Below, piece after piece: positions 46,839-55,466 of a stretch of 64,000 bases of DNA; position 1 is the stretch's first letter; every line of letters starts with the position of its first letter. This stretch comes from CAYMEV01 sp964389675 [NCBI: uncultured Candidatus Sumerlaeota bacterium] (GTDB lineage: Bacteria; CAYMEV01). The DNA is taken from the NCBI GenBank assembly GCA_964389675.1, contig CAYMEV010000009.1, forward strand, positions 47,680-111,679. Direction: 5' to 3'. The notes beneath the pieces were generated by a model, which made no database searches, was not told the origin of the DNA, and saw nothing but the letters and a program-made list of their open reading frames with translations. The position numbers and the translations under genes were made by a program.

Positions 46839-49378
46839 ACAGAGATTTCAGGAATATAGACGAGCTTTTTACAAAAAGGGCGATCGCTGTAATGGTAAAG
46901 AATATACAGGATTGCGGGGAAAAGGAGGTACTGTTCCTCGGCAATCTAGATCCTGACAATATGGTTGATACCATAACACCCTATGCATGGGGGAATAAAT
47001 ACAGCGTTCCTGCCCTTAAGAAAACACTCCCTGACTATGATGTAGTTGTCCATAACCATCCATCCGGCGATTTAGAGCCATCCCAGGCTGATATAGCAAT
47101 TGCGGAAGATCTCTCGAACAATTATGGAACCGGTTTCTTTATAATAAATAATAATGCAACCGATCTATACACTGTAGTCAAGTGCCTCAAGAAGAAAAGC
47201 ATCAGCAGAATAGAACCGTCTTCGATCATATCGTATTTCCAGCAGGATGGTTACCTGAAGGACCTTATTGAGAATTTTGAATACCGGATTGAGCAGAAGC
47301 AGATGGTTATAGATATTGTTAATGCATTCAATGAAAATAAATTTGCATTAATTGAGGCAGGCACAGGGATAGGAAAGAGCTTTGCTTATCTAATACCTGC
47401 CATAATCTGGGCAAAGACCAACAAGGAGAGGGTAATAATATCGACAAAGACAATTAACCTTCAGCAGCAGCTTATCCAGAGCGATCTTCCAAAACTGGTA
47501 AAAGACCCGGAGCTTAAGGCGGATTTTGCCCTGGCGCTTGGAAGAGGGAATTTTGTCTGCCTCAGAAAGCTTGCATATGTCACACAGGAAGATAATATAA
47601 TGTTTGACATTGAATTTGATTTAAGTTCGATGGAAAGCCTGCTCAGCTGGGCAAAAAAAACGAAAACAGGCTTAAAAAGCGATTTTGTGGCTCAAATTGA
47701 CAATGAACTGTGGAACCTTATAGCATCCGATCATGAAAAATGCCACAAGATCAAATGCCCTTTCTATGAAAAATGCTTTTATTTCGAGCATAAAAGGAGG
47801 CTTTCTTCCTGCGATATTATAATTGTTAATCATTATCTTCTTGCATATGATATTTTTCTTAAAAACAGCCTTATTTCCTTCGATGAGAATGCACTGCTTC
47901 CGCCATTCAAGCATATAATAATGGATGAAGCACACCATATAGAGGATATAATGAGCAAATGCTTCACAATCGATGCGTCAAATCTTCAGATATACCATCT
48001 TCTGAAAGAGCTTCACAATCCTGTTAAGAACAGGGGTATTCTGCTTAAAATGCTGGTAAGGCAGAATCATCTGGATGTCCTCAGGCTTGAAAGTGAGATC
48101 CTGGACAGGCTTTCAGAAATAAAAGACAGGATCAATAATACTATAGCCGGTATCCATAAAATACATTTAAATATCGAGATTGAATATGACAGGATATTCA
48201 AGCTTTCATCGCAGTTTTTTAAGGACAGCTATTTTAAAAACGGTGAGATAAGGCACAGGATTGAAAATGACAATTCTGATTATTACAATACAATCAGCGA
48301 AAATCTTCAGAATATCTTTAATATACTCAGCAGTCTTTACATTGAAATAAAATTCATTTATCAGGGTTATGCATGCCTCCCTCAGCAGATCCTCGACCTT
48401 ATGGACATGGATTTTATTATATTAAAAAGCATTTATAAAAAGCTGACATATATAATCTCTGTTTTTGAGTCTTTTTTCAATATTGAAGACGACAGGGTAT
48501 ACTGGATTGAATTATCAAAGAGATATAAAGCCCCCTTTTTCAGAATACTGAATGCACCTGTTCTCGTCGGGGACTTCCTGACAGACGCCCTTTACAGCAA
48601 ACTGAGCAGTTTTGTAGCATCTTCAGCAACACTTAATGTAGAAGATGATTTTAAGTTCTTTGAAGAAAGGACCGGGCTATCAAATATTCCACCTGATCAG
48701 AAAATAAAGAGCGTATATAAGTCATCATTCCTGACGAATAAGCAGGCACTGCTTTTCATCCCTGAAGGGCTTTCATCCCCTTCTGAGGAGATGTTCTACC
48801 GTGAGGAGGTGATCACCGCCATACACATGGTCTTAAGCCACCTTGAGGGAGGAGTGCTTATACTCTTCACGTCAAAGCTCTTTCTTGAAGAAGCTTATGA
48901 CAAGCTCAGGGATGTAATACCTGCATTCGGTAAAATACCTATGAAACAGGGTGATATGCCAAGAGACCATCAGTTGATTGATTTTAAATCAAGGGAAAAC
49001 GGGGTATTATTTGCTCTGGATTCCTTCTGGGAAGGTATTGATGTCCCTGGAAAATCACTTCAGAGCGTAATAATTACACGCCTGCCCTTCCGGTCACCCG
49101 CTGACCCGATTGAACAGGCGCGATACCAGTATATTGAGAAACAGGGAAGAAATCCCTTTTATGAGTATGCCCTTCCTAAAGCAATATTGCTGCTGAAACA
49201 GGGATTTGGAAGACTTATCAGAAACAAAACTGACAGAGGTGTAGTATTTATCCTCGACAATAGAATAGTGCAGAAAAGGTATGGCAGAAGATTCCTGAAT
49301 GCATTGCCTGAGTGCCCTGTGATTCATGCAAGTTTAGGCATTATTACTGATAAGCTTAAAGAATATTTTAATAAATAA
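46835..49378 (+). CDS. DinG/XPD-type helicase with N-terminal JAMM (RadC-like) domain
   Basis: The 847-residue protein joins two domains. Residues 1-120 look like a RadC/JAMM metal-hydrolase domain with an exact HxH-x7-S-x2-D motif (His73, His75, Ser83, Asp86 in VHNHPSGDLEPSQADI). From about 150 it is a superfamily 2 helicase of the DinG/XPD family: Walker A EAGTGIGKS near 174-182, four iron-sulfur cysteines (one near 239, then CHKIKCPFYEKC near 302-314), DEAH box IMDEAHHIED, FWEGIDVPG and QGFGRLIRN. DinG helicases unwind DNA at R-loops and damaged forks. The GTG start at 46835 overlaps the glycosyltransferase. Confidence 0.88.
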   Translation: MNRDFRNIDELFTKRAIAVMVKNIQDCGEKEVLFLGNLDPDNMVDTITPYAWGNKYSVPALKKTLPDYDVVVHNHPSGDLEPSQADIAIAEDLSNNYGTGFFIINNNATDLYTVVKCLKKKSISRIEPSSIISYFQQDGYLKDLIENFEYRIEQKQMVIDIVNAFNENKFALIEAGTGIGKSFAYLIPAIIWAKTNKERVIISTKTINLQQQLIQSDLPKLVKDPELKADFALALGRGNFVCLRKLAYVTQEDNIMFDIEFDLSSMESLLSWAKKTKTGLKSDFVAQIDNELWNLIASDHEKCHKIKCPFYEKCFYFEHKRRLSSCDIIIVNHYLLAYDIFLKNSLISFDENALLPPFKHIIMDEAHHIEDIMSKCFTIDASNLQIYHLLKELHNPVKNRGILLKMLVRQNHLDVLRLESEILDRLSEIKDRINNTIAGIHKIHLNIEIEYDRIFKLSSQFFKDSYFKNGEIRHRIENDNSDYYNTISENLQNIFNILSSLYIEIKFIYQGYACLPQQILDLMDMDFIILKSIYKKLTYIISVFESFFNIEDDRVYWIELSKRYKAPFFRILNAPVLVGDFLTDALYSKLSSFVASSATLNVEDDFKFFEERTGLSNIPPDQKIKSVYKSSFLTNKQALLFIPEGLSSPSEEMFYREEVITAIHMVLSHLEGGVLILFTSKLFLEEAYDKLRDVIPAFGKIPMKQGDMPRDHQLIDFKSRENGVLFALDSFWEGIDVPGKSLQSVIITRLPFRSPADPIEQARYQYIEKQGRNPFYEYALPKAILLLKQGFGRLIRNKTDRGVVFILDNRIVQKRYGRRFLNALPECPVIHASLGIITDKLKEYFNK

Positions 49379-49390
49379 AAGGAGGAGATA

Positions 49391-49921
49391 ATGGAAATTA
49401 CCAGACACATTCCTGAAATTAATGAGATTGTAAGTGAAGAACTGAAAAACAAGGTTGTAAAGATCTTTGAAAAGGCTCTTGATCTTGGAAAGTGGTCATA
49501 TGCTGACCTCTATAAAATGCCTTTTACACTCCTGATAGAAGGCTGTCCAATGAATATGATCGAGCATATAAGGGGAGTGACAAATATATGCATAAAAAGC
49601 TATGATGTCTTTGCCGATATATATGGAGACAGAAATCCGCTGGACAGAGATGTACTGATAGCCTCAGCCCTTCTTCATGATATCGGAAAGCTTGTAGAAT
49701 ATTCGATCGATGATAAGGGGAAATTCTATACAAGCCGTCTCGGCAAGCTGCTGAGGCATCCATTTTCAGGGGTCGGGCTGTGCTATGAATTTGACCTTGA
49801 TCCGAAAATACTGAACGCAATTGCATACCACAGTAAGGAAGGCAATCTTAATAAACGGTCACCTGAAGGTGTAGTTGTCTTCCATGCTGATTTTATAAAT
49901 TTTGAACCATTTCATAATTAA
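49391..49921 (+). CDS. HD-domain phosphohydrolase
   Basis: The 176-residue protein has an HD metal site (ASALLHDIGKLVEYS, His in LRHPFSG and IAYHSKEG). AAAGGAGGAG precedes the ATG. It lies 14 bp before the LeuC-like gene, so it is probably made together with the LeuC/LeuD pair. The substrate is unknown; an HD hydrolase acting on a phosphorylated or activated intermediate of that pathway is one possibility. Confidence 0.85.
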   Translation: MEITRHIPEINEIVSEELKNKVVKIFEKALDLGKWSYADLYKMPFTLLIEGCPMNMIEHIRGVTNICIKSYDVFADIYGDRNPLDRDVLIASALLHDIGKLVEYSIDDKGKFYTSRLGKLLRHPFSGVGLCYEFDLDPKILNAIAYHSKEGNLNKRSPEGVVVFHADFINFEPFHN

Positions 49922-49935
49922 AGAGGAGTATTAAT

Positions 49936-51183
49936 ATGGGAAAAACACTATCTGAAAAGATACTGGCGCTTAAAAGCGGAAAAGGTTCAGTTTCAGCAGG
50001 TGAGATAGTTGTAGCTCGCCCTGATTACGTACTTTCTCATGATAATGCAGCGGCTATTTCAAAAACCTTTGCAAAGATCGGGACTGATAAGGTTGAGATA
50101 CCATCACATATTGTAATTATCCTTGACCATGTCATACCTGCATCCGACGCAAAGAATGCTGAAAACCACAAAACAATAAGGGCATTTGTTGAAAAGCACA
50201 AAATTCCAAATTTCTATGATATCAATTATGGTATCTGTCACCAGGTACTGTGCGAACAGGGTTTTGCACTCCCCGGCAAGCTTATACTCGGAAGCGACAG
50301 CCACACAAATACCTATGGTGCTTTCGGAGCCTTTGCAGCGGGTATAGGCAGAACAGAGGTCGCAGCCCTGTGGGCTACCGGCAGGATATGGCTGAGGGTA
50401 CCTGAGACCATGAAAATCATCCTGAAGGGTAAATTCCGTAAGGGAGTTGACTCAAAGGACCTGGCACTCAAAATTATTGGCGACATAGGAGCTGACGGTG
50501 CATTATATAAAGCAGTGGAATTTGTCGGCCCCCTTGCAGAATCTCTTCCAGTATCTGACAGGATGGTTCTATGCAACCTGTCAGCAGAGATGGGAGCAAA
50601 GAATGGATATTTTCTGCCAAACAGTGATGTGCTTAAATATATAGATAAGATAAAGAAGGACAGCTTCGAGATCATCAAAAGCGATGAAGATGCAAATTTC
50701 GAGAAGGAGCTTGTATTTGATGTAACGAATCTCAGGCCCCAGATTGCAAAGCCTCATACTGTAGATAATGTTGTGACAATTGATGAGCTCGAGCATACAA
50801 AAATTGACCAGGTTCTGCTGGGAACATGCACCAATGGAAGGATAGGAGACCTGGAGAAGGCAGCCAGGGTACTCAAAGGCAGGAAAATAGCAAAGAGTGT
50901 CAGAATGCTTGTATTCCCGGCTTCCTGGGATATTTACAGGCAGGCGATAGAAAATGGAACCATTACTACACTGGTTGATGCCGGTGCTGTTATCATGAAC
51001 CCCGGCTGTGGCCCATGCCTTGGAGCTCATGAAGGCGCCCTGGCAGACGGTGAGGTATGCCTCAGCACTGCCAACAGGAATTTTAAAGGCAGAATGGGAA
51101 ACCCAAAAGCATCTGTCTATCTCTGCAATCCTGAGACAGCAGCAGCCTCAGCTGCAGCAGGCTATATTACCAGTGCATATTAA
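49936..51183 (+). CDS. leuC: Aconitase-family hydro-lyase large subunit (LeuC/HacA type)
   Basis: This is the large subunit of an iron-sulfur dehydratase. The 415-residue protein has the [4Fe-4S] cysteines in LLGTCTNGRIGDL and NPGCGPCLGAHEG and the substrate block ILGSDSHTNTYGAFGAFA. The short form is shared by isopropylmalate isomerase, homoaconitase and related hydratases. leuA, leuB and ilv genes are absent here, so I do not fix the substrate. AGAGGAG precedes the ATG. Confidence 0.9.
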   Translation: MGKTLSEKILALKSGKGSVSAGEIVVARPDYVLSHDNAAAISKTFAKIGTDKVEIPSHIVIILDHVIPASDAKNAENHKTIRAFVEKHKIPNFYDINYGICHQVLCEQGFALPGKLILGSDSHTNTYGAFGAFAAGIGRTEVAALWATGRIWLRVPETMKIILKGKFRKGVDSKDLALKIIGDIGADGALYKAVEFVGPLAESLPVSDRMVLCNLSAEMGAKNGYFLPNSDVLKYIDKIKKDSFEIIKSDEDANFEKELVFDVTNLRPQIAKPHTVDNVVTIDELEHTKIDQVLLGTCTNGRIGDLEKAARVLKGRKIAKSVRMLVFPASWDIYRQAIENGTITTLVDAGAVIMNPGCGPCLGAHEGALADGEVCLSTANRNFKGRMGNPKASVYLCNPETAAASAAAGYITSAY

Positions 51184-51197
51184 CAGGAGGTTATAAA

Positions 51198-51695
51198 ATG
51201 GGAATCATTAAAGGCAAAGTATTCAAATATGGTGATAATATAAATACTGATGTAATATTTCCAGGGAAATACACCTACACAGTTACAGAACCTGAGGAGA
51301 TCGCAAAACATGCCCTTGAGGACCTTGATCCGGATTTTATAAAAAAGGTAAAACCCGGCGATATAATAGTAGCAGGTTATAATTTCGGCTGTGGTTCATC
51401 CAGGGAGCAGGCAGCCTTCTGTCTTAAATACGCAAAAGTTGGGGCAGTAATTGCCAAGTCATTTGCAAGGATCTATTTCCGCAACTGCATAAATGCAGGG
51501 CTTCCTATACTTATGAGCGAAGAGATAGTAGACAGTATAGAGAATAATGATGAAATAGAGATAGATTTTGAAAAGGGAAGCGTAAATACAGAAAAAGGCA
51601 AATTCAGCTTTCCTCCCCTCCCGGAAGAGGTTTTGCAGATACTTAATGCAGGCGGGCTTATTGAATATATAAAAAAGGGTCCTGATAAAGAATAA
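51198..51695 (+). CDS. leuD: Aconitase-family hydro-lyase small subunit (LeuD/HacB type)
   Basis: This is the swivel-domain partner of the preceding large subunit. The 165-residue protein has YGDNINTDVIFPGKYTY and the substrate-binding GCGSSREQAAFCLK, then SFARIYFRNCINAGLP. CAGGAGG lies before the ATG. The loop after NTDVIFPGKY, which sets specificity in LeuD/HacB, has YTVTEPEE rather than the leucine-pathway form, so homoaconitase-like or other activity is open. Confidence 0.9.
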   Translation: MGIIKGKVFKYGDNINTDVIFPGKYTYTVTEPEEIAKHALEDLDPDFIKKVKPGDIIVAGYNFGCGSSREQAAFCLKYAKVGAVIAKSFARIYFRNCINAGLPILMSEEIVDSIENNDEIEIDFEKGSVNTEKGKFSFPPLPEEVLQILNAGGLIEYIKKGPDKE

Positions 51696-51696
51696 A

Positions 51697-51842
51697 GCCT
51701 GAATTCCCCTACCTTCAGGCATTGAGCATCAAACCACATCCAGGTTTGCCATGATCATGCCTGAGGGAGGATTTGATTTTTCATCAGAATAAAAAGGTCA
51801 GGCAGGATCATTCCCCTGCTGCCTGAGGCGAGGATATCCTCG
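51697..51842 (+). other. Structured intergenic region with repeated hairpins
   Basis: Four inverted repeats follow the leuD stop. They are GCCTGAA/TTCAGGC (51697-51720), CAAACC/GGTTTG (51728-51746), TCAGGCAG/CTGCCTGA (51798-51826) and the perfect palindrome CGAGGATATCCTCG (51829-51842). The first and third hairpins both show ATTCCCCT in or at the loop. None has a clear T tract. It could be a 3' UTR structure, a small RNA or a leader of the next gene. Confidence 0.4.
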
Positions 51843-51853
51843 TATCTAATTAA

Positions 51854-52507
51854 ATGAAGAAAGCCTTAAGATTATTCATTCTCATCTTTTTTTTAACAAT
51901 TATTTCAGCAGCAGCTTATTATACAATAACCATTATTAAGGCACGAAGAAAAACACCCGCTCTCATCAGCGGAATTCTAAAATCCGGTAAAATACAGATC
52001 AAGCTCTCAGACCTTCCGGACGGATGGCTTGAAATTCTTCTTAAGGTAGAAGATCCCTGCTTTTACGAGCACAATGGTATAGACCTTGTTACTCCAGGCG
52101 CCGGGCTCACCACCATCACACAAGGAATGGTTAAATACCTGTATTTTGAAAACTTCAAGCCCGGCATTGATAAGATAAGGCAGAGCCTTATTGCTGTCTT
52201 TGCCCTTGATGCACTTGTCCCAAAAAATCAACAGCTGCTTATCTTTATAAATACTGCATATATGGGAGAAAGCAATAACAGGTCCATCAGGGGCTTTCAG
52301 GAAGCAGCAGACGAGTATTTTCAAAAGCCATTTTCAAAACTGTCCGAGGATGAATATTTGGCACTGGTAGCAATGATCATTGCTCCTAACAGCTTCCATG
52401 TCAAAAGATACCCTGAAAGGAACAGAAAAAGGGTATGCCGTATCAGGAAAATGCTGGCAGGAACATATACACCCAGGGAATTAATGGATCTTTACTATGA
52501 TAAATAG
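51854..52507 (+). CDS. Divergent GT51 monofunctional peptidoglycan glycosyltransferase
   Basis: The 217-residue protein has an N-terminal membrane helix (5-27) and a GT51 domain. Motif I is intact (KVEDPCFYEHNGID), but motif II reads LTTITQGMVK instead of STITQQ..K. In motif III the conserved Glu of RKxxE is Gln (DKIRQSLIAVFALD), confirmed by the CAG codon. The PBP1A in this window keeps RKLKE, so the change is specific to this protein. It may have altered or no polymerase activity, or a regulatory role. Confidence 0.8.
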   Translation: MKKALRLFILIFFLTIISAAAYYTITIIKARRKTPALISGILKSGKIQIKLSDLPDGWLEILLKVEDPCFYEHNGIDLVTPGAGLTTITQGMVKYLYFENFKPGIDKIRQSLIAVFALDALVPKNQQLLIFINTAYMGESNNRSIRGFQEAADEYFQKPFSKLSEDEYLALVAMIIAPNSFHVKRYPERNRKRVCRIRKMLAGTYTPRELMDLYYDK

Positions 52508-52512
52508 AAAAT

Positions 52513-52540
52513 CCTTTTCAGTATCCTCAGTATGAAAAGG
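52513..52540. terminator. Possible bidirectional terminator
   Basis: An 8-bp stem (CCTTTTCA / TGAAAAGG) with a 12-nt loop lies between two convergent genes. No strong T tract follows, so it is only a candidate. Confidence 0.35.
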
Positions 52541-52545
52541 CCTGA

Positions 52546-53745
52546 TTATTCAGTTTCTTTTTCGACAATTCCTGGATCCGGGACATAAGAAGGCTTCATC
52601 ACAGATAATGTAGAAAAACTGCCGTTCTTTACAACCATGACAGATACGCTTTTCTGGGGTACCTTATTGCCTCTGCTGTAGCTTATGGAACCTGCAATTC
52701 CAGGAAAATCCTTTATCCTGGAAAGGCTTTCAGCAATCTTTATGGGATCATCACTTCCCGCAAGTTTTATTGCCTCAGCAACAAGATTCATGGTATCATA
52801 TCCAAGGACTGCAAAAGCATTTTCAGGCGCATTATTATATTTAGCACTGTACTTTTTAATAAATTCCTGCATATGTTCATCAGGGCTATTCAGGGAGATA
52901 TGTGTGACAAAAACAACACCTTCAGCATGTTCTCCTGCTTCTTCAATAAGAAGAGGAGTATCAAATCCGTCTTCACCCAGGACAGGTACAGTTACTCCCC
53001 CCTTCCTGATCTGTCTGACTATTAATCCAATATTTCCCGGCACAGCTCCTATATATACAGAATCAATTCTTCCGGACTTTTCACTCTCCTTAAGACGTTT
53101 TACAAGATCTGAATAATCAGTGGACCCCGTTTCAAAATAATCGCAGTATATAACTTCACCGCCGAAATGAGAAAATGCATCCTCAAAGTACCTGCTTACA
53201 ATGATGCTGAAGTCTGAAGTATTATCAATCCAAAGAGCAGCTTTTTTTAGCCCCATCTCTTTAAAGGCCCACTCCGCCATTACAGCGGCCTGTACATTAT
53301 CCCCGAAGCATGCCAGCCATGCGGCTGTTTTATCCGGAATAAGGGGGTCGGTCGCACCTGGAGTTATAAATGGTATATTATGCTTCAATGCAATCGATGC
53401 TGCTGTCAATACCCAGTTAGTATCGCTATAACCGATAATAACGGATACTTTATCCTTTTCTATCAAATCAGTGACTGCCCGGGATACTAATGAGTCGTCT
53501 GCCCTGGTATCAATACATTTAACCATGACAGGCCTGCCAAGAATCCCGCCGGAACCGTTAATCTCATCTGCCGCAAGCTGTATGCCTTTCCAGGAGGGGC
53601 CGTCAATGGAGGCCCATGGCCCGGTCAGATTCTGTACTACACCAATTATCACCGGTTTTTCACCGGCCAGGTTGCTGTGCATAAACATGAAGCTGACAGC
53701 AATCAATAGAAAAAATACTATTATTCTATCCGGGATTTGATTCAT
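52546..53745 (-). CDS. Branched-chain amino acid-type ABC substrate-binding protein
   Basis: This is a type I periplasmic binding protein of the LivK family. It has a signal peptide (RIIVFFLLIAVSFMFMHS), then the typical start VIIGVVQNLTGPWASIDGPSWKGIQLAADEINGSGGILG and two lobes. CAGGAGG precedes the ATG. No livHMGF transporter genes are adjacent, so it may work with a distant transporter or as a sensor. The ligand could be a branched-chain or other amino acid, an amide or an aromatic acid. Confidence 0.88.
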   Translation of the reverse strand: MNQIPDRIIVFFLLIAVSFMFMHSNLAGEKPVIIGVVQNLTGPWASIDGPSWKGIQLAADEINGSGGILGRPVMVKCIDTRADDSLVSRAVTDLIEKDKVSVIIGYSDTNWVLTAASIALKHNIPFITPGATDPLIPDKTAAWLACFGDNVQAAVMAEWAFKEMGLKKAALWIDNTSDFSIIVSRYFEDAFSHFGGEVIYCDYFETGSTDYSDLVKRLKESEKSGRIDSVYIGAVPGNIGLIVRQIRKGGVTVPVLGEDGFDTPLLIEEAGEHAEGVVFVTHISLNSPDEHMQEFIKKYSAKYNNAPENAFAVLGYDTMNLVAEAIKLAGSDDPIKIAESLSRIKDFPGIAGSISYSRGNKVPQKSVSVMVVKNGSFSTLSVMKPSYVPDPGIVEKETE

Positions 53746-53786
53746 TTTTAAAAGACCTCCTGAATTACTGTTTTATTAAAGATTTT

Positions 53787-54329
53787 TTACCTTTCAATTT
53801 CCCATGCCATAACCCCATTGTTCAGCTTAACGCTCTGCATGGGAAATACCTGCTTGAGCATATCAAGGTAGGGATAATTCCCATCATAAGCAAACCAGCC
53901 ATCGCTTGCATAATTATAGTGTATATAATCCCATACAGCTGTCCTGTCAAGGACCCATCCTTCCGGTGTTTTATATAAGAAGTCAGGGCCCAGGCTCCTG
54001 TCTTCAGGGTAATATACTATTGCAAGATCTGATAATATAAAAGTTTTTACAGGTTTGGAAAATTTTTTGGCTGTATCCCTGTACCTTTCTGAAATCTTAA
54101 TAGAAGAGCCCCTTTTTCTCCATTCCATATCAAAAATAGGCAGATCATAGCAATAAATGCCCTTTTCCATAAGCTTTAATTCAAGTCTTACAGTCTCCTC
54201 TGGTGTTGGCTGAGGTATATAGCATGCTTGAAGCTCCTTAATATCAGACTTGCCGGGTTTGCCTCCATAATCTCTTGAGCACATTGCAAAGCATACTGCA
54301 AGCATTGCTAATAGCATTATTTTTCTCAT
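53787..54329 (-). CDS. Probable lipoprotein, function unknown
   Basis: The 180-residue product has a short hydrophobic signal (IMLLAMLAVCFAMC) ending in a Cys that could be lipidated, though the -3 position is not the common Leu. The mature part is aromatic-rich and appears globular (YPEDRSLGPDFLYKTPEGWV). No family is recognised. It lies between etfA and the LivK-type gene on the same strand, with a gap of 144 bp to etfA. Confidence 0.65.
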   Translation of the reverse strand: MRKIMLLAMLAVCFAMCSRDYGGKPGKSDIKELQACYIPQPTPEETVRLELKLMEKGIYCYDLPIFDMEWRKRGSSIKISERYRDTAKKFSKPVKTFILSDLAIVYYPEDRSLGPDFLYKTPEGWVLDRTAVWDYIHYNYASDGWFAYDGNYPYLDMLKQVFPMQSVKLNNGVMAWEIER

Positions 54330-54473
54330 AGCGCATCCTGCCTGAATGTATCTGATTTATTGACTATTATATCTCTTATATAAGTGTTTTCATCCTGCGC
54401 ATCCCGGAAAACAGACAGCTTTCATGGGCTATTTACTGCAGACTGGCAATACATGGATGATGCTATCATCTGA

Positions 54474-55457
54474 TCAGCATTTTGCCCTCTTCAGTTCTTC
54501 AACAAAAGCGGGGATAAACTCAAACAGGTCATCCACTACTCCATAATCCGATATCTCGAATATGGGAGCTTCCGGATCCTTGTTTACAGCAATTATATAC
54601 TTTGATGGATTCATGCCAACCTGATGCTGGACAGCACCACTGATGCCAAGAGCTATATACAGGGTCGGTGCGACAATCTTCCCTGTCTGGCCGACCTGAT
54701 TTGAAAATGGCGCCCATCCCTGATCTACGACTACTCTCGATGCTCCCAGGCAGGCTCTTCCCTCAAACAGGTCAATAAGCTCTCCAACAGCTGATATCTT
54801 ATCCTTATCCTGGATGCCCCTGCCCACTGATATGACAATATCTGCATCTTTAACATCCATGCTTTTGCCAAATGAATCATCCTGTTCATCGATGCCTTCA
54901 AATATCCATGAAAGAGAAGGCATTAAAAGGTCGTACTCTATTACCTGGACACCCTTTCTATCTCCCTCTGGAGGAATTACTGAAAAGGACTTCTGCCTGA
55001 AGGATGCTGCGGCAGGAATGCCTTCTTCTATATCAGCAACAATCTTATCACCATAGAAAGGTTTTTTTAGACATAATTGCCCGGTAAATGAAAGTCCCGT
55101 GCAATTTTCATAAAAACTGCATTTTTTTATGAAAGCAATTGAAGGCATAATTATATTTGTCCAATCTGTAGCGGACCCGAAATAAAAGTCATAATCCTCA
55201 TCCTTCATGAGGCTGATAAGCGTAGCTTTATGATGTTCAATCTTATTGATGTCTTTAGGTTCTTTTGGAATATAAAGCCTTTCCAGGGAATAATTATTCA
55301 GCAGCTCTATCTGATCCTTGCTCAGGATATCTGGAGAATACCCTGTAATGGAAGTATCATTACCAAAGGTCTCCCTTAGATGAGACAGTATTTCAAAAGC
55401 AGATTTCTTTATCCTGGAATCCGAGGTATCAATAAGCAAAAATATTTTTTTCATCAC
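54474..55457 (-). CDS. etfA: Electron transfer flavoprotein alpha subunit
   Basis: EtfA binds FAD and passes electrons between dehydrogenases and other carriers. The 327-residue protein has the C-terminal FAD domain signature GASRVVVDQGWAPFSNQVGQTGK, then LYIALGISGAVQHQVGM, AVNKDPEAPIFEISDYGVVDDL. There is no N-terminal ferredoxin domain, unlike some anaerobe EtfA. It follows etfB by 9 bp and is the last gene of the redox cluster. Confidence 0.95.
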   Translation of the reverse strand: MMKKIFLLIDTSDSRIKKSAFEILSHLRETFGNDTSITGYSPDILSKDQIELLNNYSLERLYIPKEPKDINKIEHHKATLISLMKDEDYDFYFGSATDWTNIIMPSIAFIKKCSFYENCTGLSFTGQLCLKKPFYGDKIVADIEEGIPAAASFRQKSFSVIPPEGDRKGVQVIEYDLLMPSLSWIFEGIDEQDDSFGKSMDVKDADIVISVGRGIQDKDKISAVGELIDLFEGRACLGASRVVVDQGWAPFSNQVGQTGKIVAPTLYIALGISGAVQHQVGMNPSKYIIAVNKDPEAPIFEISDYGVVDDLFEFIPAFVEELKRAKC

Positions 55458-55466
55458 CCTTCTCCT

